From Aurifilum marmelostoma (taxonomy: Eukaryota; Ascomycota; Sordariomycetes; Diaporthales; Cryphonectriaceae): a DNA stretch of 64,000 bases. A program made the translations under genes and the position numbers. The notes beneath the pieces were generated by a model that was not told the origin of the DNA, ran no database searches, and worked only from the letters and a program-made list of their open reading frames with translations. The stretch is taken from contig JAMXSV010000003.1 of assembly GCA_027559495.1 (NCBI GenBank), forward strand, positions 1,612,001 through 1,676,000, in the 5' to 3' direction. Positions 1-12,158 of the stretch are shown piece by piece (the stretch's first letter is position 1; every line of letters starts with the position of its first letter).

Positions 1-1478
1 GTTGGGATAGAAGAACCAGTCATTGTTGGCATCTTTGTGGTGGTAGCAGGTAACCTGTTGCTGGTTGGATCCCTCGGGGTAAGTCTGTACGTGGGAATGC
101 AAGAGACCACTGTTTAGAGTTAGCATCCAAGGCTTTCTCGTTTTCCTGCAAAGATTTGTCTTACCCTCCGTATCCCATATTCTTGATCGTGGCCCTAGAA
201 CCATAAGCGACCTCCAGAGGGCTGTTTTGGCCAACTTCGGTTCCACGCAGGTTCGCCTGGAACAGAGAGCTCATCTGCGCATCACCAGGGCCGGTATCAG
301 TCAGGACGGCGAAATGGATCGCGAAGCTGAGCATGTAGATCAAGAAGGGAAGAATGATCAGGCCGACCACCCTGGCAACCACGTGAGCTCCGAGCTCGAC
401 CTAGACGCCTGTTAGAAAACCAAGCACAGCGCGGAACGGGGTAAGATACTACGCACGACAGGCATTTTCAGGTTGCCAAACTTGTTCCACAGGTCCTCGA
501 CGGTGTAAAGACCAACCAGCGCAGTGACGAAGAGCCCGACCAGTTTGACACTAGTAACACAGCCGATGCTGAACCCGGTCATGAACAGCCAGAAGAACCA
601 TTCGGGCTCAAAGCTCTTGTCCTGCAGCCGGTGGAATTTGGCCCAGCAGAGGGTCGTGGCGACGGTACCGCAGAGCAGCATAGAGTCAAGAAGGATGAAG
701 CGGCTGATGGTAGTGTACGAGTTTTCGCAGAGCACCATCAGCGTGACGAACCATACGGCGGGCCGCTTCAAATTGAGTTCCTTGGCAGTCCAATATGCCA
801 TGGGCACGCAGACCGCGCCGAACAGGGCGTTGAATTGACGCATGAAGGTGTAGTTGACATCTGCAGGGTAGTGCTCGCCGGACTTGAATTCGAAAGAGCC
901 GTTATATCCAGCCAAGTACCCAGAGAGACCGACCAGGAGTTTTCCCAGAGGCGGCTACTCCACTGTCAGCAGGAGACCCAAGATCCTACTCTTTCCAAAG
1001 AAGGTTGCTCACATGGACATCGAAATAGTATTCGTGCTTCAAGTAATGGGATCCGAACTTTCCGAAGCTATGTTGTAAAAATCACAGTCAGCAAAATAGT
1101 GCCACCTGGTGTGAAATCCGGCTAAACGACGCATAGAACGTACTGGGCCTCGTCCCATGTCACGATGTCGGAGATTCCGATCTTGTACAGTCGGGTGAAG
1201 AGGGCAAGGGCCGTAAAGACGAGGGGAGCTATAATGAACTCCCACTCCTCGAGTGTCTGGAGAAAGGATGGCTGTTGATAAACTTGGTATTAGCGCGCGA
1301 GACTTCTTGTGATACGATCGTCAAGACGGGGGAGCCGAACCTTCTTCGCCTGCTTCTTCTTGTCGTCGGCCTCGGGCTGACCCTGAACGGTGCCAGCTTG
1401 CCCAGGCACATTGCGCCGTCGTAGGGCATTGCCGCCATCAGCGCCAGAGGCGACAGCGGCCTTCTCAGCGGCGGCCAT
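1..1478 (-). CDS. pmt2: Protein O-mannosyltransferase, PMT2 family (3' end beyond the window)
   Basis: An ER multi-pass enzyme that transfers mannose from dolichyl-phosphate-mannose to Ser/Thr of secretory proteins; fungal Pmt2 normally pairs with Pmt1. Exons on the minus strand: 1341-1478, 1144-1271, 1013-1067, 457-954, 165-400 and 1-109. All phases agree and all introns are GT-AG (53-76 nt). Seen in the sequence: a low-complexity cytosolic N-terminus with KKK, then the conserved DEAHFGKFGSHY catalytic-loop motif (it carries the essential Asp-Glu), DVHPPLGK across intron 3, AGYNGSFEFKSGEHYP, several hydrophobic helices, and the start of the MIR region (GSNQQQVTCYHHKDANNDW) at the edge. The AGYNGSFEFKSG stretch is what places it in PMT2 rather than PMT1 or PMT4. 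Start at 1478 (MAAAEKAAV). About 400 residues of the usual ~740 are present; the rest lies to the left. Confidence 0.93.
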
Positions 1479-3084
1479 TGTCGTATTCAGGCGTTGGGAA
1501 TCCAGATGAACCGAGCTGCGTCTCGGGGAACCACAGCGGAACGAGGAGGCGTGGGGAAAACGGATAGGTTGTTGAACGAATGTGTCGAAAGGGCGAGAGG
1601 AGGAATGTCAAAGGTCGAAGTGGTCTGTCCTCGAGGCTCTGTCGAACAAGAACCCAGCTGCTGTTAGTAGGACATTGATCCCACCGAGGGAGAAGAGAAA
1701 GATGCACGAAGGAGGAAAAAAAACACGGCCTCCAGAGGCAGGAGGACGATGGTCGCAGGCGAAGACAGAGCTTCGTTGGGAAATCAAGGGATGGACAGGT
1801 CGAAGGGTGGAAATAATTGAAGGTGGCCTTTCGCAGCAGCTACTACGGCTGTGCTGAGGTGCAATTGCGTGTTACCTAAAGAAGCACCCCTGCAGCAGCA
1901 AGCAATCTGACAAGGTGGTACGTACCGCTCAAGCTCCAATCTGATTTGCTGATCCCGGGTGTTCAGGTCGTAGCTAAGTGGGGTCGGACTGGGGTCCTCC
2001 TGGCAGCAGAGCCGTACCCCTTCACCTGTTAGACGAAGGGACGAGGGCTAGGAGGGGTCCAGGCAAGAACGAACGACTCTTTTGAGAAAGCTCACAAGTA
2101 CATATATAGTAGTCATTACTGTACTATGGTAGTACTGTGTATACTAAATAAGCCCAGAAAGACTAGGCGGTTTAGCTGGACAGGGGCTTTAGAGGTCGCG
2201 CCTGCCGGATCCCTTTATATACCCCTTTTGGTCATTGCTGTGTCCAACCCTTTCATCTGTCATGATGCAAGGAAGATTTGACGAAACTTACGCCCATTGA
2301 ATTTCTGCCCGCTTCCCCATCCAAGACTTGCATGCTCAAATCTTTTTGCGCATTCCTGCAACCCCTCGAATACTACTTCTGAGAAGTATCGGAGTTGGGC
2401 AGCGGATCAATCCGCACCCTACCCCCCCCCCAGGTCCGAATCATGGATCAGCCCGGCTTCTGGTTTCCAAGGCCTCTATAGCGAGTATACGCATGGAATT
2501 TTTTGGTGCGGTGCGGACCGGGGAAAGTTTACATGTGGCACTGCAAGCAGAAAGAGTGGCCCTCACAGGAATACAGCAAATTGTGGCTGGACATTGACCA
2601 CATTGAGGGTCAAATGTTTGACGGGAGAACGAAAAAGACGTCACGCACATCAAGGGAATCAATCCAGACTGGAATGGGTCAAGATGATGTTCTGAAGCAC
2701 CCGAAGTCAGTGCAACGATGTACGTGCTGAGCGTTCATGCAGAGCTCGAGTGTGGTGCGGCTTGAGGAGGAGGAGGAGGAGGAGGAGGAGGAGGTACAGG
2801 GCAAAACCCAGATCAAAACCACACTGTCCAAAGAAGGGACAAGAACATTTCAAGCCACGGCCAGCCTTCCAAGTCATGTTCTGGCTCGTTCTCAAGGTTC
2901 TATAGTCGTGTCTTGGCAGCGACGCCTTCGTCAGGTAAGACATGCTCAGCTGACAACACAGGCACACGACCTCCAGCGGATGTGATTTGATATATCATGC
3001 GTCTTCAATGACCATGGTATTCTATCCCAGCACCGCCTTTTCTATTCCGTGCCTTGCAAGGGCTCCTTCACATACATACCCGCC
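1479..3084. other. Intergenic region between pmt2 and the HET gene
   Basis: This is the divergent upstream region of the PMT2 gene (-) and the HET gene (+). Small open frames here look like chance: no family similarity and no splice pattern that extends them. It holds a short AT-rich stretch near 2098-2150, a C9 run at 2423-2431 and a GAG trinucleotide repeat at about 2764-2795. Confidence 0.6.
2764..2795. repeat. (GAG)n microsatellite
   Basis: About ten uninterrupted GAG/AGG units in the non-coding region upstream of the HET gene. Confidence 0.9.
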
Positions 3085-5091
3085 ATGTCATTCCAGTATA
3101 AGCCTCTACAAGGCGACGAGATCCGGCTCCTCCGTCTCAGCGCCCGCGGAAACGGCAACTCGACTTCCTTTAACATAGTTCATGTCTCCCTGCGGTCCCA
3201 ACCGACGTATGCGGCACTTTCCTACACCTGGGGTGCACCAGGGGACACCCACTCGGTGCTCCTGGGTGGCACGCACTTTCCCATCCGTCCAAATCTACAC
3301 GACGCCCTTGAACAAATCATACCGGCCTGGCGACAGCATGTTGGGTATGGCGGTTACCTCTGGGTCGACGCCATCTGTATCAATCAGGACCCCGTCGACC
3401 CCGAAGCTCTCGACGAACGGGCCATCCAGGTTGGTCTGATGACTTCGATCTACACCCAAGCCTCCAAGGTCCTCGTTTGGCTTGGACGGCCGGAAAATGA
3501 CATCAACAACAAACTTGCCTTCGGCCTCATGAAACGTTTCGAGAAGCGCTACCGTCAGGTCCTTAAGGATGCGAGGCCATACCGGCCATGGTGGTGGCGG
3601 AAGCCTCACCGTAGCGCTGGTGACGACAATGCCGACTTCCTGCTCAAGCTGGCACCAGCCAAGGACAAGAAGATATTCGATGTACCCGGATCAGAGACGC
3701 ATCGTGGCTGGCTTGGCATCGTCGCGCTGTGGCAGAAGCCTTGGTGGGTGCGGGCCTGGATCTTTCAAGAGGCCACGATTCCGGAGAAATTCTGGATGAC
3801 TGCCATACCCGGAATCGGGGTGTTTTCACACGCCAGCAAGGTCAAGTTCCTCTGTGGCAGTCAGGAGTGCGGATGGGCTGAGATGAATGTCGCCAAGTTG
3901 GTGGCTACCAGTGTGTTGAGTACACCCGGGATTCCAGACTCTGCTCGGCACCTTGCTGGTACCTACAAGCAAGTGACCAGGTTGGATATCGCCCGCAGTA
4001 TGCGCCTCCAGAATGCTCTGACGAGCTTCGAGCGGACTCTGCAGTTGTTCCGCCACACGCTGTGTGCCGACCCGCGAGATAAGCTGTACGCGCCACTATG
4101 CCTGGCGCCGGAGGATGTGAAAGCGTTTGTGAAGCCGGACTACAAGAAAACTGTTGTCGAGGTATACATGGATGTTGTGAGATACTACCTGGAGAAGGAT
4201 ACAGGGCCAAGTCTGAACTTCCTAGGACTCACCATGCATCATCCAGACGGCCACACCATCAGTGTTACTCCACTGAACGGAGGAACGACTATCAGGTATA
4301 CGGTGCCATCGTGGGTACCGAATTTGGCTCACAACCTGGCTGTAGAGCCGATCCCAAAAGTACTTCACACTCCCAAGTACATGCCAGATGAGGTTCCCGA
4401 ACCAAAGTTCTACAACACGAGCAATATGCCGGACTACAATGGTCCGACCGCTCCAACTTACAACCCATTTCCTCTGAGCCCAGAGTTCTCGGCAAGACCG
4501 CGAATAGAAGGCGACACACTTCACCTCTGCGGCGTTCGGGTCGATGAGATCAAGGATATAGCAATGGACACGGGTCCAGACGCAGAGGAGCTCCAGGCCA
4601 CTGCCAGGGCCAAAGGTCGGCAGTGGGACCTGGAGTTGAAGCACCGCTATGCGCTCACGGACGAGCCCACAGCAGACGCCATCAACCGCGCGCTCGTGAT
4701 GGATCTCGTCTACAGCGACCTGGGCGTGCCTTCGGAACGCGGGGCAAAGCTAGACCCTGGCTTCATAGACAGGCCGAGGGCTGAGCTGACCCTGAAAGAG
4801 TACAGGTACCAGATGAACATGACGGATGCCTTGCGCAAGGCCTTCACCTCGAGGGACCTTGGGTTCACACACAAGCTGCTCCTCGCCGTCATACCGAACA
4901 CGGCTGTTGTGGGCGATGAGTTGTGGGCACTAGCTCACGGGCAGGTCCTGTACCTGTTGAGGCCGGTGGACCCAGAGAAGAGGAAATACATGTTCATTGG
5001 GGAGAGCTACGTGCATGGGCTTATGGACGGGGAGGTGGCGAGGATGATGAGCAGAGGCGAAGTGAGTATGGTGGATGTCGTGCTCGTCTGA
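3085..5091 (+). CDS. HET-domain (heterokaryon incompatibility) protein
   Basis: A single uninterrupted frame of 668 codons from ATG 3085, which sits in a good context (CCGCCATGTC). The frame can be read further upstream but no earlier in-frame ATG exists. The N-terminal third is a textbook HET domain: YAALSYTWG at about residues 42-50, LWVDAICINQ at about 92-101, ER..QV..M..IY..A..VLVWLG at about 111-134. The remaining ~500 residues have no recognisable repeats, so this is a stand-alone HET protein rather than a WD40- or NACHT-fused type. Family members can trigger cell death when non-self fungal cells fuse, but most fungal HET genes have no assigned allele system, and nothing here shows that this one is a functional incompatibility locus. 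No NLR-like or het-s-type partner lies next to it. Confidence 0.93.
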   Translation: MSFQYKPLQGDEIRLLRLSARGNGNSTSFNIVHVSLRSQPTYAALSYTWGAPGDTHSVLLGGTHFPIRPNLHDALEQIIPAWRQHVGYGGYLWVDAICINQDPVDPEALDERAIQVGLMTSIYTQASKVLVWLGRPENDINNKLAFGLMKRFEKRYRQVLKDARPYRPWWWRKPHRSAGDDNADFLLKLAPAKDKKIFDVPGSETHRGWLGIVALWQKPWWVRAWIFQEATIPEKFWMTAIPGIGVFSHASKVKFLCGSQECGWAEMNVAKLVATSVLSTPGIPDSARHLAGTYKQVTRLDIARSMRLQNALTSFERTLQLFRHTLCADPRDKLYAPLCLAPEDVKAFVKPDYKKTVVEVYMDVVRYYLEKDTGPSLNFLGLTMHHPDGHTISVTPLNGGTTIRYTVPSWVPNLAHNLAVEPIPKVLHTPKYMPDEVPEPKFYNTSNMPDYNGPTAPTYNPFPLSPEFSARPRIEGDTLHLCGVRVDEIKDIAMDTGPDAEELQATARAKGRQWDLELKHRYALTDEPTADAINRALVMDLVYSDLGVPSERGAKLDPGFIDRPRAELTLKEYRYQMNMTDALRKAFTSRDLGFTHKLLLAVIPNTAVVGDELWALAHGQVLYLLRPVDPEKRKYMFIGESYVHGLMDGEVARMMSRGEVSMVDVVLV

Positions 5092-6547
5092 TCTCAAGAG
5101 CGGTCAGATTCTTATGATGAGGAGGAGGAGGTGCTGTTTTTTCCTTGCCACACACACTAATACCGTTTTATGCTTGCTGCCAGATGCATGATGCATCCGA
5201 GGAGCGATGTCACAGCGGGGGAGATGGCGTCCTGCACACGGCCGATTTCAGAAGTGAGGTTGATCCTGTGCTTGTTGTTCAGATCATTCACAAGTGCGCA
5301 GCGAGGTATTTGTTATGGTCAAGGTTAATGTATGTGTGAGGAGAAGTGGCATTTGCTTGTTCGATGTTTCTTTCCATTGGTACTTTTCTCGTCTCTCTTG
5401 CCATACGCCTCGATGTATCAGCCGTAACGCAAGCTCGAGTTAACACTCCGCACAGTAATTAATACCACCGCTACATGAACATCAATCTCCAAGGCTATAT
5501 CCAGTCCATATGATTTTAACTAATGAAGGCCGCCACCACTCCCAAGCCATAAAGCATCATTCTCTTATGCCTTTGAAAGCCGAGAAGGTTCTCTCGCCGG
5601 GGCCAGACAGATCAGGCAGACACCGGCAATAGTTTCGTTTTCGAGATGCAGCTCTCGCGTGCTGGAACTAGTGAGAAACAGCTACTGTAATTGTTCCTGC
5701 AGTGAACCCTGAGACCGGTGTGAGTCGAGAGTGGCGTACCGTAGCATTTTGAGAACACCACCAACACCATTTGAGGCCATACGACTTTCTCCAAAATCGT
5801 TCTCTACCGTTTCTCCTTCACCCAATTCTTTGTAGGAAAGAGAGAAGAAAAAAAGGAATGCCAGAGAATTAGTTATTTGTTTGAAGACGCTGACGAGAGG
5901 TTGTGCTCTGAACAGTAATTATGGATAACATCAACGAGCAGAGCCTCACGCATATATATGTGCAAAGACGATTCCACCTCGGTAGAGCAATCTCGCTCGC
6001 ATCTAGTACCTCTCACTCTGGGATTTTTATTCCATTCATCCCGCCTGTCGTCAAATTGCGTGCTCCCTATTAACAATCCAGGCCCTGTATTCCGACCACT
6101 GCGATTGGGCCCCGCTCCTTTTGACCCCCGGTCACACAAAAGGTCTAGATAATTATGCAGTGTAATGAAGCCATGCAACGTGTACTAATTATTATTTTAC
6201 TCACCCACCACGATGATTCACGGCCAGAACCTCGGCAGCGGCGGGGAGGGAGAAGCATGATGGGCCCCGTGGCTGGAGATCTTCATGCAGGGAGACGCAT
6301 AGGGAAGCACAGATCTGTTGTAGCTGCAGGCTCGTGGCGGCCGACCAGCCGAGGAGGAGGGAGAGGGGGAAGAGGGGGACGTTCTGTGAACTACACGTCT
6401 TTCATCTGTCCCTACATGGTAAATACTGGCTCAGGTATAAAAAGGGGGCTGTTGAGCGCCCTGCCCCTCGAGCGATGATATCCCTGCTTGGATCCGTGTA
6501 CTGTGTTTTTCTTGTACCTTCACGTACGAAAGATCCATAAAGTAGTC
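5092..6547. other. Intergenic region
   Basis: Lies between the HET gene and the peroxidase gene. No open frame has recognisable coding character. Near 6345-6385 there is a purine-rich GGA/GGGGGA stretch, and GTATAAAAAGG at about 6436-6446 looks like a TATA element roughly 110 bp upstream of the peroxidase ATG. Confidence 0.5.
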
Positions 6548-7695
6548 ATGATGCGTTGTGTCCTTGGTCTTGTTGTCCTTGCGGGACTCGGCTCGGCGCA
6601 AATTCCATCCTGGAAGGCTCCTGGCCCCGACGATGGTACGAAGGATATGTCTTCGAAACAAAGACAACAAGCCAGACGTTTAACTAACATGTCTTTGTAG
6701 CTCGAGGTCCCTGCCCAGGGCTCAATACCCTCGCGAACCACGGTCTTCTGCCCCATTCTGGTAAGAATATCACACAAGGTAAGTAGTCACAGGGACTTCG
6801 TTCCTCCAAATACCCATCTTCCCTTCCTCACGTGTACCATCTAACATTTGCCTGACATTGCCAAAGCGGACCTCTCATATGCCATGAAGGTCGGGGTGAA
6901 CCAAGACGAGACGATATCCATCCCCTTGTTCGACGTAGCCGTGACCACGAACCCTACCGGGTGGCCCAACACCTCCTTCAACCTACACACCCTTGGCACC
7001 CACAACATCGTAGAGCATGATGCGAGCCTCAGGCAAGATGAACCTTCTCCTACGTGTCCTCGCTTCTGCTCGAGATGATGCTAAACCCCTCTCCGATCCA
7101 CGATGCTGACTCTCTCTCTCTCTCCCCCCCGCCCCTCCACAGTCGTGAGGACGCCTATTTCGGCAACCAGGACATCTTCAACTGGACCGTCTTCCAGAGG
7201 ACCCTTGCCGAGTGGACCGACGACGTGATCACCATCAACAGCTCGGCGGCGGCACGCGCCAGGGCGATCCGCAACTCCAACGCCACCAACCCGGAATTCG
7301 GCCTGTCCAGCCTGGCCCAGGGCTTCTCGACGGGCGAGAGCATCGCCTTCATCCTGGTCTTTGGGAACGTGACGACTGGTGTTGTCGAGACTGCGCCGGT
7401 TGTCTACTGGTTTGGTGAGTAGAGAGCTGTCTTCTTTTTTCCGTTTGGGGGGAAGGGAGTCTCTGTTCGGGATGGATGTAGCATACAAAATCCAAGGCTA
7501 ACGCTTCAAAAAGAGCACGAGCGTTTCCCGCCCGGCTACTCGCCGCCCGCCAGCGTCGTCAACAGCACGCAGCTCCTGGACCTGTCCGCCAGGCTGGGCG
7601 ATGCTCTGTTGGCGCAGGGCCTGAACATCAGCGCCATACCGGCGCCGCCCTCGTCCGCGACGAAACGCTGGGATCCACATGCTGGTCTCTGGTAG
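6548..7695 (+). CDS. Secreted heme-thiolate peroxidase (chloroperoxidase / peroxygenase family)
   Basis: Exons 6548-6635, 6701-6778, 6867-7032, 7143-7414 and 7514-7695 give 261 residues with matching phases. The N-terminus MMRCVLGLVVLAGLGSAQ is a signal peptide. The family hallmark Pro-Cys-Pro (GPCPGLNTLANHG, about residues 32-44) supplies the proximal heme-thiolate cysteine, and EHD at about 105-107 followed by SRED matches the acid-base motif of chloroperoxidase-type members (PF01328). Several N-x-S/T sites are present. Members of the family halogenate or oxygenate organic substrates with H2O2; the substrate cannot be told from the sequence. Intron 3 (7033-7142) must start with GC, not GT, to join ASL to SRED in frame. 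The short length fits the short (~260 aa) fungal class. Confidence 0.88.
7033..7142 (+). other. GC-AG intron of the peroxidase gene
   Basis: The donor is AG|GCAAGA, followed by a CTGAC branch site, a long CT/C tract and CACAG. The junction restores CTC AGT CGT GAG (LSRE), the conserved continuation of the EHD motif. No GT donor nearby gives this frame. Confidence 0.8.
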
Positions 7696-8296
7696 TAGCA
7701 TCGTCCCCTGAGCACCTCGTACATGGTATTCAAGGCGCCGTGTCGGCCTAGCTCGACGATTGTTTGACGGACAGGTTTTCAGGGCTTTGTATATAGGCAG
7801 TCAACGCATAGTGAAGGGTGGTTATTACCATCTTCAGGAAACAAATGAAACAAATTATTGCTGCTGCTGCTGTTTATGATGATAAAATGTTGCCGAACAT
7901 GGATTTATTCGATTATATTAAAGTTCAAGAAAGACGTTCAGTGAGTAGCAGCCGAGTTTATTTTTTCGACCAAGTGAGTGGGCAGCAATAATGCCAAGAT
8001 GATGATGACAAAATTGGGGCGGGCGGACGGGCGGAAAAGAAAAGACATGTGAAGCTGCACCATAGGTGGTACCATGGTATGTCGTACCACAGGACATGAG
8101 TAGCGTGGTATTACAGTGGGTGCAGGCGCTCAGGGTCCTAGAATACCCCACTGTAGCATCGAACTTGCAGGGGCTGTGATAGATTTGGCTCTGTTTGCAG
8201 CAGCGTACCTGACATTGAGGACCCTGACAGTCGGCTATGCATGCCTAACAGCCCCTTCATCCTCTCCATTCCTGGTTGCTCCTTGACAGCAATGCA
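7696..8296. other. Convergent intergenic region
   Basis: A 3'-flank shared by the peroxidase (+) and Rrn6 (-) genes. It has a short GCT repeat near 7860 and AT-rich sequence near 7880-7925 that could serve for polyadenylation. No gene seen. Confidence 0.5.
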
Positions 8297-11200
8297 CTAT
8301 TTGAACCCTTTCATTCTTGGCTGCACCTTGACCTTGGCCTTTCCCTTCTTCTTGAATCTTGACGCTCGTACTCCAAACTCGCCCGGTACCGGCTGCGACA
8401 TGGTCTGCGAGAACCCAAAGCCCTGGCCCTGGCCCTGGCTCTGGCTCTGACTTTCAAACCCAAATCCAAAAACCTGGCTACTACTGCCCACATCCTGCAG
8501 CGGCGGACTTGACCGGACGATGGTCGGCGGGAGTGGTTGACTGAAAGGCTCTCCGCCGCCCTCCTTCTTGAAATTGCTCAGCAGGGCTTTCCTTTCTGCT
8601 TTCCGTCGTTGGCGCTCCTCATGTTTCTCCCTTTTCCGCTTAGCCGCCTCAGATCGCTCGTCCGGAGCCTTGCGAAGGCGTGAGTATTGGTACTCTGACG
8701 GATCGGAGCCCCGCTGCTCTGGCCAGAGAGAGATAATGCGTGACGGGCCATTCTTGGATGGCGGTGTAAACCTGATAGACGGCAGATACATCCGCAGTCG
8801 GGCGACTGCGATATCTTCTTGCCCTGTGTCATCCTGGTTCTCGTCATTCTTGGTACTGTCTACTGCTTCCGAAGCAGCTCGTGACGACGACGGTGTAGCT
8901 GAGGGTGTGGGCAGAGTCTGGCTCGATCTGGGCTGAGAAGACGGCAATTCATCCAACCAGTCTTCGCTCTTGACCTGTGTTGCCCCTTCTGGAGGCAAAC
9001 ATCTTGCGGCAATGTCCAGCGTGGATCGGGGTACCACGGAGACTACTCTTTCTGACATGTACACCTCAGCTGCCATCTTCTCGAGGGCCCTCTCCATGTA
9101 CCTCCACTGGCCCGCTTTGAGCGACTCGGCAGGTAGTCGGCAAGACCAATTGATGGATAGTCTCTCAAACATATCCATGACGGTTCCAGAGGGCACATGC
9201 GATCCACAATGAGACAGCCGAATTCCCGAGGTTCTCCGGAATTCTTTCAGGGTGAGGGCCCATCCGTCCTCTATCTGCGAGAGCTCGAGAGGCTGCCATA
9301 CATCTGAAAAACTCAAAAGTGGCTTCAAGGAAATACAATCATCGTCCTCGTCTCGGCCTTGCAGCGCCTCGCGGACCAGAGAGAATGGCGCGATAACGTC
9401 GACTGCTGCTGATGATTCTCCGGCATTTTGTCCAAAGTAGGCGTAATTGATCTCCCGTACAAGCTCGAGCAGATAGAATCTCAGCTGAACCGCATCATGG
9501 TTTTCCGCAAGACCTGATTTGGGAACAATGCTGAGCTGCTTGTGCTCTTTCAGTGGGTGCTCAGGTACAACGAATGCCTGCTCAACCTCTCGCAAAAACT
9601 TTAGTCGTAGGAACCTGCTCCGTCTAGCTGCATCCCAGTCAGGTTTCTTAGATCGTAAAGGTCTGGCCACCTTCTCAGACGCGCCATAGCTAATAGCAAT
9701 GAGTGACGAGCTTAACCCCAGATCCCTGGTCAGCGCAAAAAGTTGATAGAACTGTACTTGGTCTGACCGAGCAGCGCTCGGATCATATTCTGTGGCGACT
9801 GCGTGTTCCTGCTGACGGGAAGCTGACAGCTGAAGCGGCACTGCCGCGAGTGACTCGATGCCCTGGGGATCTTCCGTGTCCTCTTTCTTCAGACTTGGTA
9901 AGTGTACCAGTTGGTGGTGGAAGTGCGCACCACCGTCTTGTCGAGCGACTGCAAACCAAAAGATATCGACACGGAGATCATCGGTAGAATAGAGAAACAC
10001 GAGGGAAGTCGTCGAAGTCTCCGATAGCGATGATGTTTTCACCACTAACATCTTCAGTTTCTCCCATCGCTGGTTCCTGTAATGGCGGCATGATACTAGG
10101 ATCTGAGGAGAGCGGCTCTCCTGCCTCTCGTTTTTGGACACATCAAGCAAGTAAATCCTATCTGTCGTGAGGACAAAACAGTAGAATGGATATCCGGGAA
10201 ATGCTTGGGTATCAAGTAGGACGTCATCGTGACGGCGATTGTAAAAGTCGAGCCTTGATAGAGAATGCTCCCCAACGGCGTCCAGCAGACGAACTTCAGT
10301 GCTGTTGCAAACCAGCAGGCCATTGTATTTTGTAGTGGAGTCATCGAGACCGTCCAGATATCCAGTGTGTAGTTTGCGAGGATGTGCCTCAGACTCAACT
10401 GATTGGTTGCTTTCACGATCCCATTCGTCGGCTTGGCTAGATCTGCTGACCCAGAGAATTCTATGAGCATCATTGCGCATCTGTAGATCGTGCTGTGGCG
10501 AGACAGAGAGTGGCAGGTTCCATGTGCCTCTTCTCCGGAGAACAGCACTTGTCGTCCTGGCCCTGCCGTGACCGTCGCGCAGGATGTACCAGACAGACAA
10601 ATTGCCCGATCTGTCTATAACGGACAGCTGCGGAGCTTCTGTGTCGGATCCCATATCGACGGAGAAGTCACAGTATGGTTCGTTGCCGGTGGTGAACATA
10701 TTGAGTGTGACGATCGGGTTCATCGCAATGTGTGCAATAGCCTCAGGCTCGTGGTGGAACTCGGACGATGCAGCGGCAACAGGCTTGGCCCTGAGCTCAG
10801 GTTCAAAAACCGTAATGGATGTACCCTTCTGGACGAAAAGCCAGCGAATAGTGTCGTACTGCTTGTGCCTCGTTGCGAACTTGATCTGCAGTATGGGACT
10901 GCCGTCACTGCACCAGGACCCCTGAAACATCGACTGGGGCATGCCTACCGGCAATGAGTACTCATTCCAGGTCCATCTCTCCGGCTCGATAGCACATAGA
11001 CGAAGCATGTGACCAGCTTCGCCGCTTGATGTGGCGATGACAGGCCATGCTGAGACGCGAGATGATGTGAGGCTTCGTAAGTCGGCGATCTCGCCCACGG
11101 CAAGGACCGATCCAGTTGAGCAGTCTTCTCCATGGGTAGAATATTCTGCTCTTGATTCATCAAAGATGAGAGCCGGCAAGTCCGGAACCCCCAGGAAGGC

Positions 11201-11606
11201 TTCTGGATGCGTTTTCATCAGCCAGTTCTTCTGAGACCTTGTGCGCTGAAATGTGGTGGAAGGCTGCAGGCCGGCCCGAATCTTAGTCGGTGGTAACCAC
11301 TCTCCGAGCGGCATAACTTGTTGGCACGACGGTACTGTGAAGATGACAAATATATATATATATATATGTATGAGTGATTGTGTATCAGGCAGTATATAAT
11401 GAGGAGTCGCACTCACGCTGCTCTGCCACCCGATTAAAGCTGAGTTCTCCGATGTCCGCCTCATCCTCGCCGATAGGTTTGTAGGATACCTGGCCTACAT
11501 GACCAAACATAATATCATTCACACGATGGATTTCAACACGTTGAGATGCCTGATTACCAGGGCGGGCACGCTGGCCATCGCCCCGATGCCCGGGCCCTTC
11601 ATCCAT
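8297..11606 (-). CDS. rrn6: RNA polymerase I-specific transcription initiation factor Rrn6
   Basis: A core-factor subunit that recruits RNA polymerase I to rDNA promoters in the nucleolus. Exons 11417-11606 and 8297-11334; the 82-nt intron contains an (AT)n tract and joins VAEQ to LPSCQQVMPLGEW in phase 1. The product is about 1075 residues. The N-terminal GHVGQVSYKP and GELSFNRVAEQ blocks, the middle beta-propeller-like region with short W/Y-rich strands, and the basic tail (SRFKKKGKAKVKVQPRMKGFK, preceded by a FGFGFESQSQSQGQGQG low-complexity segment) match fungal Rrn6 (PF10214). The start is uncertain: ATG 11606 keeps the ~8 residues that usually precede the GHVGQ block, while ATG 11510 (MFGHVG) has a better context but would trim them. 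It is divergent from spc25. Confidence 0.85.
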
Positions 11607-12158
11607 ATGGTTTCGCAGTGCCGAGACGGTTTGCTGAGAGTGCGTGCGATACAGGCATAGCGACGAGGGGTGCCGCAAGGTCTGGTCGTGATGGCTGTGG
11701 AGAAGAACTCGGAGTATGGTTGCCTTTTCACTCCAACGTGGTGAATGGAAATGTCTTGAGGAGAGCGAGGAAAAGCCGTAGCAAACAGGAATTTCAGACT
11801 GGTAGGAAAAAGTAAAAAGCGAATGGAGGCATCAGATCCACTTTTGAGTGAGTGAGCCGCCGTTACGTCGATGCCAGGGCACACCCGGCTACGCTAGTGC
11901 CTTAGCGCATTCGGTTGTTGCTGCAGCGACAACCACTGGGGACAATGCCAGAGGGCGCTGGGGACTCCTGCATTTCGGGCGCTCTGGGCAATCCCCCACG
12001 CAAACTTTCCTTGCGCCTGTGGCATCATCATCACAACTTCTTGCTGCTGTTCAATCATCCTACACCCACACCGTGAACTTCACACATACAGGAACAGATA
12101 CACATTCTGCCCACTGAATAACAGTATCTACTCGAGCAAACCAGCAATCCACTCCAGA
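11607..12158. other. Divergent promoter region, rrn6 / spc25
   Basis: 552 bp between two divergent starts. It must hold both promoters. No TATA box or known motif stands out, and no gene is seen. Confidence 0.5.

Noticed and set aside
2297..2695. Plus-strand frames upstream of the HET gene
   Set aside because: Two overlapping frames with no conserved motif and no intron pattern; composition looks non-coding.
3085..5091. HET gene as part of a multi-gene incompatibility or NLR system
   Set aside because: No NACHT/NB-ARC, patatin, prion-forming or second HET gene lies nearby; neighbours are housekeeping genes.
6548..7695. Peroxidase as part of a secondary-metabolite cluster
   Set aside because: No PKS, NRPS, terpene synthase, P450, transporter or cluster-type transcription factor is adjacent.
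10096..10957. Open frames opposite and overlapping rrn6
   Set aside because: They are shadows of the conserved Rrn6 frame, without independent starts, splice signals or family match.
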